In this document: in pieces, positions 13,301 to 25,141 of the stretch
Position numbering within the stretch: position 1 is the first letter of the stretch
How the letters are laid out: the number at the start of each line of letters is the position of its first letter
NCBI RefSeq assembly: GCF_050948215.1
Contig: NC_135164.1
Location: 6,825,116-6,889,115, forward strand
Direction of reading: 5' to 3'
Source: Halictus rubicundus
Lineage: Eukaryota > Arthropoda > Insecta > Hymenoptera > Halictidae
Length of the DNA: 64,000 nucleotides
Position numbers and translations under genes: made by a program
Notes under the pieces: model-generated
Seen by the model: the letters and a program-made list of their open reading frames with translations, nothing else
What the model was told of the DNA's origin: nothing
Databases searched by the model: none

Positions 13301-16300
13301 TAGGTGGACTTTGAATGTCTATATATAAATTTATGTTTTCATATCATCAGTTTCATTGCAAAATAAAACAGATTTATTGACATGAAGGTATTCGTTACAG
13401 ATTTAATTAATGAGTACTGTTTATCTGAAGATTTCTGTAAACATCACTTTTTGGTTGGGTTGTTAATGCAAGAGGTCAAAACGTCTTTGAATGAAATTGT
13501 ACAAATTCGAAAAGTGGCGATAGCTACGTTAAGAGATTTAATGGCGAAACATGAACTCGATGATAGATATCAGAATAAGGTAAATCGGCTATAACTTGAT
13601 CCTTCGGGATAATTAAGTTACAAATAGTAGTTTAAAATAATTCTATTCGCGCAGGGTCAATTAAGTAGAATAGCGTCCGTTTATATACCATGGCTGGGGA
13701 TTGTATTGGAGAATTTGCATCGGCTGCAATCTGTGCACGATAGCAGTAAAACAGAAGCTAAGCAAAATGGAACCAACAGAATATCAACCAGTAGCTCATT
13801 CTTAGCGAACAAAGATACTAGTAGCGTCACAACAGCTACCGGAACTCCAAAGTCAATTCACAGGTAAGTTCGCATAATTTCTACTTCAATAACAGATACG
13901 AAAATATAATGGAAATAATTTACACAAAACATTGCGCACAGGCTCACTGTCAATTTGGATACACAGTCTCCGATAAGAGCGTCCCTGCATTTACGAGATT
14001 CTACATACTTTGCGGCCATAGCAGGCCAGGGTTTAGTCAATGGATATTCGTGTACTAGCATAGAATCGGATACGTCAACCATATCTGGTGCCTCGCAGTC
14101 AAATATATCCCAAGAAACTACAATTGTGATGCGTGAACCGATTGAAAATGGCACTGGTGAGAAGAAGAGACACTCGCGGTCCCTAAGCGTTACACAGTCC
14201 TCCTCAAGATGCGATAAATTGCAGTCGTCCGAAGTGAAGGACATTCTGCTTTGTTTCTTATTTGTTATCAAATACTTGGGCGACCATCAAGTTATTGCTT
14301 GGTGGCAGCAATGCAGCGATCTTGAAATTTTGAACTTTTTCTCAGTGATAGAGTAAGTTGGTGCCTACGAATGCAATATCAAAAGATTTATCCTTACTGC
14401 GCGGAAAGTAGATACATTTTAATTTCTTTTTTTAGGATGAGTCTTTATCACTTCAAGTATATTGGAAAGAGGCAAATCACCACAAACGTGACAAACAATT
14501 CTGGCAAACCTCGAACAGTGAAGGCGATGACATTGCCAGCTAGAATGGCGCCTCCTGATTTTTCCAGTGAAGGACCAGCTACCAGCACATTACAACCCCA
14601 TAACAACACTCTTAGAGAAAATCTTGTCGAAAATGACACTGGGAAAGTCCATCAAGTTTTATTAGAAGCAAATATGGCAACAGAAGTTGGTCTTATCGCA
14701 TTAGATTGTTTAGGATTGTTCTGCCTCCATTTTAAGGTATATTACCACACATTTCCGTTTACACAGGATGAGCTATTTAACCGCAGGACAATAAAATTAA
14801 TGTGTATTTTTGCAGGATGTACTTTTAGCAACGAACGGGGATAATCCTATTATGCAAAAAGTTTTCAATATATATTTATCATTCTTACAAGTTGGTCAGT
14901 CGGAAACTTTGTTACGCCACGTTTTCGCCAGCTTTAGAGCTTTCCTAAACAATTACTCTATAATTCTTTTCCAAGGTATGCATTCTAATAACATCGTAAA
15001 AAGTTGTTAGGCTGTGTTATTAATTATAATTAATTTTATAGGGAATGCAGTTCTTTGCGGGCGTCTGTGTTACGAGCTACTGCGCTGTTGTAACAGTAAA
15101 TTAAGTTCCATTAGACAGGAGTCTTGCGCATTGGTTTACCTGCTTATGAGAAGTAATTTTGAGTTTACCAGTCGAAAGGGTTTGACTAGAGTTCACTTGC
15201 AAGTAAGTGAGATTTATAAAATTTAATACTTTTGTATTTTTTTATTGAAAAAGACGAAGATAGAAGTGCGTTTAAAATATTTTATGCATTTATTTATAAA
15301 CAGGTAATAATCTCTGTTTCGCAAATGCTTGGAAACGTGATTGGATTGAATAATTCAAGGTTTCAAGAATCATTGTCGTTGATAAACAGCTATGCTTCGT
15401 CTGACAAAGTAATGAAAGGTACAGGTTTCCCAGTAGAAGTGAAAGATCTCAATAAAAGAATCCGGACTGTTCTAATGGCGACCGCGCAAATGAGAGAGCA
15501 CAATAATGATCCAGAAATGTTAGTTGACCTGCAACACAGTTTAGCCAACTCTTACGCCAGTACGCCGGAATTGAGATATACTTGGTTGGAAACTATGGCT
15601 AGAAATCATGCTAGGGATGGAAATTTTTCAGAGGTACACATTTTTCCATGTTCTCGAATAACTGGATTTATCACAAAATTTTTATACAACTATTTTATCC
15701 TAGGCTGCTTGCTGCCATTTACATATTGCCGCATTAATGGCCGAATACTTGAAATTGAAAAAAGTTCACACGTGGGGCGCAGAGGCGTTCGACAAAATCT
15801 CCGAGAACATTTCTAGGGACGAGTGCAGTCTCAAACTCGATGCTGGTGAGATTTGTATGTTTTGTACACGTTTATATTATGATTTATATTTATAAATATT
15901 TTGTGTAGAATAAAAATGATCTATTTATCTAGATTTTATCTTAATTTATATTTTTATTTTAGAAAATCAAATTATTTACATACTTAAACAATTCAGTTTT
16001 TGACCTTACTATTTTAGGGGTACAAGATATTCACTATAACGAGTACCTACTCCTTGAACAATTGGAAGTCTGTGCCGAAATGTTAGAAAAGGCAGAAAGA
16101 TTCGAGTTGCTTGGGCACCTCTACCGTTTAATAGTTCCTATCTACGAAGAGAAACGAAACTATGAAGCTCTAGCGAATTGTTATTCACACTTAGCACAGG
16201 CGTGTAATAAAATCGTGGAAGTTACTAAATCCGGAAAGAGGCTTCTTGGGAGGTTTTATAGAGTTGCATTTTTCGGTTCGGTAAGAGAAAGCTGAAAATA

Positions 16301-17440
16301 CTTCCGTTTTACAGACGTGAGTTTAATCGTTTTCATAATTTCATTTTTACACGTATCTATTTTATAGGCGTACTTCGAAGACGAGAACGGACAAGAGTAC
16401 ATTTACAAAGAGCCAAAAGTCACGTCTTTGTCAGAAATTTCCGAGCGTCTGAATCGTTTATATTCCGATAAGTTTGGCGCAGAAAATGTTAAAATGATCA
16501 TGGACTCCGTGCCGATTGATGTAACCGAATTAGATCAAAAATTTGCGTACATTCAAGTAACTCACGTGACACCTTATTTCGAGAAGTACGAATTGGAAAC
16601 CAGGCAAACCGAATTCGAACAGAATCATAACGTGGCGTGTTTCATGTTTGAAACTCCGTTCACTAAGGAAGGGAAAGCAAGGGGTAATCCAGAGGATCAA
16701 TGGAAGCGGAGAACGATTTTAACGAGTACGAGTTCATTGTACATTTGCAATTTTTAATTTTATTGTAGCTTCCTAAAGACAAAATATGTGTTTCACTTAA
16801 TGTGTCGAATATATTGATCGACGTTTGCAATATTTTAGCGCAATATTCGTTTCCGTACATCAAAAAGCGAATTTTGGTGTCTGAGAAACGGATAATGGAG
16901 CTCAGTCCAATAGAAGTGGCACTGGATGAAATGCGGCAACGTGTTCAAGAATTAGAGGATGTAGCCCTTATTGGCCCAACTGATGTGAAAAAATTACAGT
17001 TAAGACTACAAGGAAGTATATGCGTTACAGTGAATGCCGGGCCACTTGCGTACGCTTCTGCGTTCTTAGATCCTGCGTTGTCCCCGCAATACCCAGATGA
17101 CAAAGTCGAGGAACTAAAGGATGTTTTTAGGTAACTACTCATTCTCAATGGTCAGCCATTTTCTTGGCTTATAAACATTTTCATTTAATATATAAATTCT
17201 TGCAGGGAATTTGTTAAGATATGTTACACGGCTCTCCAAATAAATAGTAAGTTGATTACATCCGATCAGCACGAGTATCAGGAAGTATTACGTGAGAATT
17301 ACCAGAAACTTTGTCAAAGTTTATCGTCGTTACTCGGAGAACCTATTTGGCCTGATGATCAAGTTTGTAATTTCAAGCGCAACAGCGCTGCTTTGTTTAG
17401 TGCTATCAGTGGTGCTAATAATCATACAAGTACAGCTTAA
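7389..17440 (+). CDS. Zir: Zizimin-type dedicator of cytokinesis (DOCK9/10/11-like) Rho-family GEF
   Basis: Twenty-nine coding exons give 2126 residues: 7389-7487, 8155-8271, 8481-8659, 8813-8882, 9002-9442, 9554-10048, 10147-10313, 10383-10544, 10610-10689, 10766-11019, 11098-11339, 11413-11512, 11594-11965, 12060-12257, 12333-12479, 12559-12745, 12822-12851, 13401-13579, 13655-13863, 13942-14352, 14436-14736, 14816-14975, 15042-15202, 15304-15633, 15704-15845, 16018-16280, 16368-16725, 16839-17130 and 17206-17440. Zizimins activate Cdc42/Rac-type GTPases at membranes. Domains in order: N-terminal zizimin region, PH domain ~165-276, DHR-1/C2-like lipid-binding domain ~645-815, and catalytic DHR-2 ~1650-2100 with [13 protein letters not shown] and [11 protein letters not shown]. 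Val2016 in the latter is the likely nucleotide-sensor valine known from DOCK9. Length is close to vertebrate DOCK9 (about 2070). A 30-nt micro-exon is at 12822-12851. The start codon was chosen as the first in-frame ATG. Confidence 0.96.
12822..12851 (+). other. 30-nt micro-exon of the DOCK gene
   Basis: It is flanked by a strong AG acceptor and a GTATGT donor. Being 30 nt long, it keeps phase 1 on both sides and adds an acidic stretch ([10 protein letters not shown]) between the middle helical region and the following exon. Skipping it would leave the frame intact, so it is a natural candidate for regulated inclusion. The next usable acceptor is about 550 bp away at 13399-13400. Confidence 0.75.
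12852..13400 (+). other. Longest late intron of the DOCK gene
   Basis: About 550 bases, AT-rich, with no coding content recognised. The 13382-13400 segment is open in frame with the next exon, but the phase-consistent acceptor is the TTACAG ending at 13400. Confidence 0.6.
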
Positions 17441-19709
17441 AGTAAGCCATGTCTCGAATCAAATCACCAGAGCAAATCGATTAGATTTGTTTTTAAAGCA
17501 ATTTCTTCTCTGAATGGGTGGTACAAAATGGGTTGTGCGTTAGCTCATTATTCATTTCCTTAAGCACAAAAATAACTGTGTTACTAATTATGAATTAGGG
17601 AGTATTGTTACTAGTTTAGTAAATCGCTGCAATTATGCATTAGTAATAGAATCAAACTGTCATTTCTTATTATATCACTAAATGCTAATACGTGCATAGA
17701 CATAGAAATGAGAACAATTAAATTATTTGGTTTCGTATTGCACTTCATAAACAGTGGACGTATACTGGACTACTATCTTTATAAACAGTATATATTTATC
17801 GGTGGCCTAATCGTAAATATTTCTCATGTTCTAATCACTGCCATGTTTTAATGGATTTTCCACGTATAGTCTCTGCTTAGCGAAAATTTATACAGATGGA
17901 AAGGTAAAATGCAGAGAAATAGTGGTTAGGTATTTTACCTCGATCAAAGACTTAAATTTCTTTAGAATACAAAATTTATAATTGTCTTACACACAATTTC
18001 TACATACTAAAATATTCTGCAGTGTGTAGCCTCCAAGATGAATTATCGTTTTTCAGCTATTTTCAATTTGTTGAAAACATATCTTTGACAGAGTATCGGA
18101 GATAGTTGAAAAATAGTGGTCAATCTTAGGGGATGCACCGTGTGTATATCTAGTTGAATGTAGTATAGTTTGGTGTAGTGCACCTAAAGGGGCATTGACA
18201 TGTACGCGTACACACTGACTTAAGAATTTAATGATTTGTATATTAGAATGTGTTACATGCGTAGAATTTAATTTGTATATATTTGTATAATTTATTCTAC
18301 ATATATGCATTATGTAAAGAAGATGTGGCTAGCAAACATTCTACAGTTACACAAATATTATGATTAACCGAGAGAGAAAAATATTTTATGACGTCACCGC
18401 ATTTTGGGAAGCAAAGCATTTAAAACACTTTACAAACTTTTTTACATACTTATACATGGTAATACATATTGAAATTTAATATAGCATTTATACACTACGC
18501 TATGTCTGCCACATAAAAATTGTGATACTTGTTGCGTTTTCTCATTCTAGTTAACGAAGTAACGGAATTTTATAGACATAGTACTTAACCCGAGATTGTT
18601 CTTTCCAACAAGCTTTCCCGCAAAATAATTTCAGATTTACGCTACGCGCTTATCTTCTTTATATAACTTTGTTGTGATACATTTAAAACAACATGCAATA
18701 ACTTCATTGCATTCTGTACAATTGTTTCATGAATTCGTGTACATAAAATAACGAATATTGAAATTTATGAGATATGTAAAATTTAAACGTCTAAATGTTG
18801 AATATTTTAGAATTTTTATCATTTGTCTTTACAATTATTGCATGCAATATCAAATTTAAAAAGAAAAAAGGATATTTTATGAATTTATATTATGTTATGA
18901 GTTTTCATGTAAAACATTTTGTGCAGATTTTATGTATTTCTATGTGTAACAAAATGTATAATTGTAATTAATGCACACAAAATATTGTGTTTAAACAATG
19001 GAGTACTGTTATTTAACTTTAGGAATATGTATCGCTTCAAATTAGAATTTATTTCAAAAGGTGATTTATTTAATACATACACATATACATTTGCAAATTA
19101 TATTATGTGCTTTATACATATGTTTGCAAATTTAGTAGTACAAAGCTGCTTATAAATGTTTATCCAAGCATGGGATATACTGTATAATATATGCATATAT
19201 AAATGACAAAAAATTTTTTTGTATTAACAAATTATAAATAATTTTGTTCTTGCATTATGACAAATGGTATTATGTAACTGAATTGAATAAGGAGTAACTG
19301 TGTATTCATTTTGTCGAATTTAATATTATTTGCCATTTTATTAATTTTAAAATCTGTCAACTTTTAATCCGCAAAATTAGTGTACAGTTGTTTATTGTCA
19401 TAATGCTATAAGAAAAAGGCTGAGTAAAAACTATGTATTACAGTATGTACATTAAACATATTAGACTTGTATACTAGTAGTATTTAGTTACAGAACTGAT
19501 AAACTTTAAAATAAAAATAGTATTTGACTAAGAAAACTGAGGAAAGCTTTTGTGCCATGGCGTATTTCATGCATACCATTAGAAATACTTATAAAATTAT
19601 AAATGATTTAAAAGAAATAATTGTCAGGAACAATTGTATGTCTTTAACGTAGCAATGCATTTGGCAGTTCTCTAATAAAATCTACGTCAGTTTAATTCTA
19701 CGTCTATTA
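17441..19709. other. 3' UTR and AT-rich intergenic DNA after the DOCK gene
   Basis: No gene seen. Several AATAAA-type hexamers, for example near 19511, could serve as polyadenylation signals, but none is singled out by context. Small ORFs here have AT-driven composition only. Confidence 0.45.
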
Positions 19710-20170
19710 TCAATGTTTTGGATATTTGATAGTTGATGGAGTTGTTGTTCCAAGACTCGAGCTTCTTGGTTCCGAAATAGGTGCCGATACTCTTGTTTTA
19801 GGTACAGCTTGAACCTCTGCTGTAGTGACCCTTATCTTGTAAGCCTCAATAGTTGTCCTACAGAGAGTAAGTTCCTCATAGGTTCCACTCACTACTTCTT
19901 CTAAGTCTTTCATTCTACTCTCCAGTTTCTTGAACCTTGCATCTAACTTTGTCTCTATCCTATGCATGAATTTCTCTAATAGACATGTCAGATGTGCGTT
20001 GCTTGACGTGGGAGGGGATCCTCTTTTCAGGATTCTAGCAACCTTTTTTTTTCGCTTCTTGGAGGGTGACACTGATGACTATCTCTTGCTGCCTGGTGTA
20101 GGTGCATTCTAGGTTGAGCTACCAACATTTTGGAGTCTCTCTCTTCTTCTCTTCCCTCTAGGTTCTGAGT
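19710..20170 (-). pseudogene. Mobile-element-like coding relic, Lys-rich coiled-coil ORF
   Basis: An ORF of 120 codons (20072-19710) begins with a very basic stretch (SKKRKKKVARILKRG) and continues into a heptad-like segment around KLDARFKKLESRMKDLEEV, then a Thr/Pro/Ser tail. Upstream, another frame (20170-20035) reads through a Glu/Arg-rich stretch and overlaps it, as if joined by a frameshift. The block is richer in G and C than its AT-rich surroundings. Basic plus coiled-coil layout resembles ORF1/gag-type proteins of retroelements, but I cannot assign a family. It could also be a decayed host gene fragment. Confidence 0.35.
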
Positions 20171-21512
20171 TGGCTCTCTCATCACCTCTGACATGTCACT
20201 TCTTCCTACACGCTTTTTCTTGTAGAAAATTTTTCTATCCCTGGCTTGTCTATTCCTGTCATTTCGGCCATTCTGTACGTAAAAAATTGTTCACAGGTCT
20301 TTATATATCTCTTTATAAAGTTACTTAATTTTAAAACCCAGTGTTACATAGAGTACATCCAGTAAAAATAATTTTCTCACGCTGTACATTACGTATTCTT
20401 CACTGGAGAAAAATGTTTATTATATGTATAGATCCTCTTTTATTTGTGACATTCAAATAAGACGTTTATTCTAGTACAGTGCACATTTAGTTGCAGAGGT
20501 TTCAATAAATGAAAGTCAGAATGCTGTCCAGTACTATATTTATAATAAAAGTTACACTTTTAATATCATTAAGAAAACTGATGAAATATTACATCGTATA
20601 AAGTGTACGACGTCATTTGTTTACATTTAATATAAACTTTTATAACGAGAGAAAAACTTATAGTAATGACTATAATGTATGTATGTGTGTGACAGAGGGA
20701 AATCACAATAATGTGTGTCTAAATTCAATAATAGAAATGAGTGCTGCATGAATATAAATGTTGCTGTTATGTTTGTAAGTGACACGATGCGACTTTGTTC
20801 AAATAAATATCATATTAATTCGAAACTTAATATGATAAATATAAACGATGAGTTGCGAAATAAATTTATGTTCATTAAATGTGCATGAATTTGTTACACA
20901 ATAGTTTTTTAGTTAGAAGTTGTATTGGAAATAATGTTAGCTTAATTATTAACTTGCAATATAAAATGTACAAGCAATCGTTTTATTTAATGTAAATCAA
21001 TTGTAACAGAATTGTAAGTTTTAAACACACTCGCAGGATTATTTTACATTTTATTATATACTAATGTAGTCACATAGTTTACAGCTTTAAATACACTGAT
21101 GTTATAATAACTGATGACATATGGCCATTATAAAAATATGCCATCATCGTGACTAAAACAATAAAATGACAAATAACTTGAAAACTATCACGGTACTAAT
21201 AATAAACTATAATATATCCCTCAAAAATATATTTGTTTCCAGCAGATATATAGGGTGTCTCATTATTAATGGTACATCCGTGTAAGGGGTGATTTTACAT
21301 GAGAAAATAAGTAAAAAATACAGAATAAATTTTTTCAAACTCAAACTGTTAGAGAAATGTTTTCGATGGGTAAGACTCAGTGTTTTTTTTTTAATATTTA
21401 CTTAATATTTATTTTTTATTAGTAGTTACGTTAAGTGTTAAAAACATTAATTCTCTTAAAGTATTCTGTATAAAAATAAAATATTTTATAGATAAAACGA
21501 TAACACAATAAA
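20171..21512. other. AT-rich intergenic stretch with a small repeat fragment
   Basis: No gene recognised. Near 21250 the motif TAGGGTGTCTCATTA resembles the end of CAGGGTG-type inverted-repeat elements seen at 29779 and 34653, probably a one-ended relic. The segment next to 21512 is likely 3' UTR of the ankyrin/SAM gene. Confidence 0.4.
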
Positions 21513-23391
21513 TTAATAATAATAACTATACTCGTTTGTAGCATCTAATATAGCTTTTCTGTCTGCATTATCTGTTATACCAATTTCAATTAAGTCTTGA
21601 TCAGTTAGACTCATCAACAACTCGAAATCTATCTGGAACAGTCATAAAATAGTTAAGATGAAATAAAAAATTTGTTCTCTTTCACAAATCTTATAATTTT
21701 TTTAATATAAAGATACTTACTTCTTGCTCAAGGAATATAGGAATAAGTTTACCTAATCCATGACGTTGTAATAAAATACACATTTTTGTTTCTTCCGAAT
21801 TCAAAATCATTCCTTTTGGTGGTGTTTTATAATGAGGTGGGGTCGGTGTATTTTCACCAAACACATTTTCGTCATTTAGATCAGCAGGTACATGTGGCGA
21901 ACGAACTGGACTAAACTCAGGAATGAAACCAAGGGTCGTATTGGGATCATCTTCTTCATCATTTTGTATGTTCAAATCTGGTGGTCGGATAGACTGTAAT
22001 CTTCAGAACAAACGAATCTGAGTTAACATTAAAAAAATGGGTTGATCAATCACTATATTCAATAATATACCTCTGCAATGGTCGTTCTGGTAAAGATTCG
22101 TTATGCTTCGATTGTTGTATACATTTTTCAGTTTTACTTTGAATTAATGCTTCATACTTCATGTTGTTCGCTGTGCCGATATTAACTTTATCGCTACTAT
22201 TATCGTTAGTGAAATAGATGTTTGGTGATGCTGGTAAGATTTCATCCAGAATGCAAGTCAGTCTTGGCGAGATTATACTGCATAAAGAAGGATCTGAATG
22301 CTTTACTATTAAATGCAAATTAGAAGGTATCCCTTTTGAATATTGACTAGAATTCATTACTACATTGTTGTTGCAGTCCTCGCTGGACTCTTCTGGAGAA
22401 TGTATTGTAATTTTAGGTTCCACAAGGGAATTTAAGGCTAACATTATGTTGTCATTTATATTTTCTTTGTCATATTCCTTTAAATTTTTTGTTTGGTTTG
22501 AATCACTTTCTATGGATATGTTGTCTGAAGTATCATTCCAATAATCTTCTACATCAATACTTTCTGCTAGATTTCGAATTTCTGATACTGTTGATAGTTT
22601 CATCATGACATGTGTATATTCGTCTATGAAAAAGAATAAAAAATGTTATTACAAAAATATCTATGGACAATATTATACGTTTCCATTTAGAAAGTACGCA
22701 TATGTTCTTACTAATTCTAGAAACTTCAAATCCTAAGCTTAACAATTGAAAGAACAATTTCTTATCATTTTTCATTGCGGCTATGCAAAGTGGTGTGATG
22801 TCATCGTGCATACAATTCATTAATGCAGATGGACACGCTTTGTATACAATTTGAAACATATTTGCATCTATTGCAGCTGCTAATCCAAGAACAGACATAC
22901 CTATTTATATTAAAATAAAAAGAAAAGTAAATTGATTACTTTTTGAAATTTTACAGTCTTAAGTTGTAGAATTAAGATATCAATATGCTCACCAAGATAA
23001 GTTGACTCGTTCACATTAGCATTCTTTTCTAAAAGATATTTCACCGTATTAACGTCTCTATTTCGAATTGCTATCATTAATGGTGTCCATCCGAATTTAG
23101 TTTTTCTATCGATTATGTTACAACTGTTTTCTTTCTGTAAAATTTCTTTTGTAATGTCGAGACAACCATTTGCTGCACTGATGTGTAACAAATTCTCCCC
23201 ACGAGAATTCACAGTATTCAATGTATAATCTGACAATAACAAAAATGAATATATCATGTAAACTTTATTTTCAGTATACATCAGTAAATAATTATGATAC
23301 CTTGTTCTTGCAGTACTTTTATAACTTCTGCTTCTACGGTCTTTCTTATGTTAGAGTTTATTGATAGTTTTGTGCTATCTTTGCAAAACAT
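21513..23391 (-). CDS. Ankyrin-repeat and SAM-domain protein (ANKS3-like)
   Basis: Six coding exons: 23391-23301, 23229-22993, 22900-22712, 22623-22071, 22000-21721 and 21632-21513, giving 489 residues. Residues ~20-170 hold about four ankyrin repeats (GENLLHISAANG, FGWTPLMIAIRNRDVNTVKYLL, MSVLGLAAAID, ITPLCIAAMKND). A long acidic, Ser/Asn-rich, probably disordered linker follows, with proline motifs (TPTPPHYKTPPKG). A C-terminal SAM domain spans ~423-486 (LLQRHGLGKLIPIFLEQE and DFELLMSLTDQDLIEIGI). ANKS3-type proteins are adaptors linked to ciliary complexes; GASZ/ASZ1 has a similar ankyrin-SAM layout in piRNA biology but normally ends in a membrane tail, which I do not see here. It is a protein-interaction scaffold; the exact orthologue is unresolved. 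Head-to-head with the BTB gene. Confidence 0.85.
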
Positions 23392-25140
23392 ATTGTTCTT
23401 ACTATTAAAACGATAGTTTTCCCTTTATTTTTCCTAGAACAGTATTGATTAATCTTCTGTAATATAATTTGTACATTGAATTAAGTGTTTTTTCACCTTT
23501 AGAGTTGAATAACGAAAGTGACCTACAAGAAATACATTTTGTTCTTTTTTAGATTGCTGTTTGTAAACTTCTCATACTATATAATAACTTCTCATCCAGA
23601 TTTGAAAGCGGTAACAGTTTTTAAAGAAAGTATGCATAGCGATATTTAAAAAGATCATTTTGCTCATTTGCTACAATAATAACATAGATCAGAATTTCCA
23701 GTCTTCAAGTTATCGGTATAGTAAAATCGGTTCTTGATTCTGCGGTAGAAGTTCTACCTTTTTCGGGTAGAGTCCTCAGGAGTTCCATAAACGAGTTTCA
23801 GAAATTCACCACATGAGAGCACTCGTGTCACTATTGCATTATCCCGTTTGATCCAATTGGATTACTTCAACGCTGATATGCCTTAGCTGGATATGTATTT
23901 GAATTTAAAGGGTAAATTATACGAAAACTTCAAGAAAAGAGTTACATTTCGTGCTACTACGATATTGTTGTAAATGTGAGTATAGTTTCTTTTCTTTTAT
24001 TACCAGTAACAATGTATAATTTCAACTTACAGCTTTGTTAGACTCTTTTTAAATATTTCTTTTATCAACGACGACAAATGATTAAATAGCTCTTCATCGA
24101 ATAATAAATTGCACATCGATCAACCATTATTTATCAGAGTATAGAGTGTTCTAAGGGGAAATGAACATTTACAACATTAAATAAGAATATCATTATATTT
24201 TTATACAGAATCGACATCTTATCGTATAAATTGTTATATTTTAATTCGATGCTGTTACAAAGTTCAGAAACTTCATACTCCCTAAAATCTTGATTTTTGA
24301 CTTATGTATGTCACGTTAGCAACAAACGGAGGATATGTACATTGATAATTAATATTACGTCGAGTGTTAATATTCCGTTCGATATTTTACATAATTTCCG
24401 CCAAAACTGTACTCAATTTGACGAAACTTTTGTAGGCCCAGCATGGTGGCAGCACAGTCTCATAAAATGTGACGTGCATGATAATTTCTGACAGCATTTG
24501 AATTTCATTTTACATATCGTGTGTCTATTTGTCTCCGAAAGTAAATTACTTTATAAAATTGTATAAGTACAATTATCAAAAGTATTGCTGTAACACGCGA
24601 ACAACGAATTTAGTGTGACTGTTGTATTTTAAAGTATAATTTACGGCAATAACTCGTAACCCAATGTAAGTTATTCTGCATTAAGTACTAATTTTCTATA
24701 TCTTTCTCGATTTAGCTTTGCTTTTTATTTCTGTACATGTATCCCGATCTATCGTCACATTATACGTTTCCTTCCAATATTTTTGTTATTTCTATCGCAG
24801 TAGAAGCTTTTGTTAGGTTAACTTTCAGACGACGCCGAGATCATATTTTTCGGGGTGGGGGCAGTAATTAAGAGAATGTGGATAGGGAACACGAGTATAT
24901 GTATATCGTCACCGTTAGCGAATAGTTTCACCGAATTTTGATTAACTCGATTCGTACGCGGTGTTGTCCACAAAAATTTATGTATGTTAAATTCTTTGGA
25001 ATTTTTCTGTGAAACAATATGTATCACTGATTTTTCTTACAACAATACAATATGGGATATTGATAAGCTGTGGTTGTACAGTTAGAGATTTTTTCATTAT
25101 TCAAAGGCTTGAATCAACTAATTTGTGATTTACTGTTTAG
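23392..25140. other. Intergenic region between divergent ankyrin/SAM and BTB genes
   Basis: About 1.75 kb expected to hold both promoters and 5' UTRs. A splice acceptor (TACTGTTTAG ending at 25140) lies one base before the BTB start codon, so the BTB leader is probably spliced from an upstream non-coding exon not located here. No repeats or other coding exons seen. Confidence 0.5.
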
Positions 25141-25141
25141 A

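Noticed and set aside
13858..14271. 137-codon minus-strand ORF
   Set aside because: Antisense to DOCK exon 13942-14352, which has consistent splice phases and homology.
21246..21420. Complete CAGGGTG-type element near 21250
   Set aside because: Only one terminus-like motif is present; no inverted partner was found within 600 bp.
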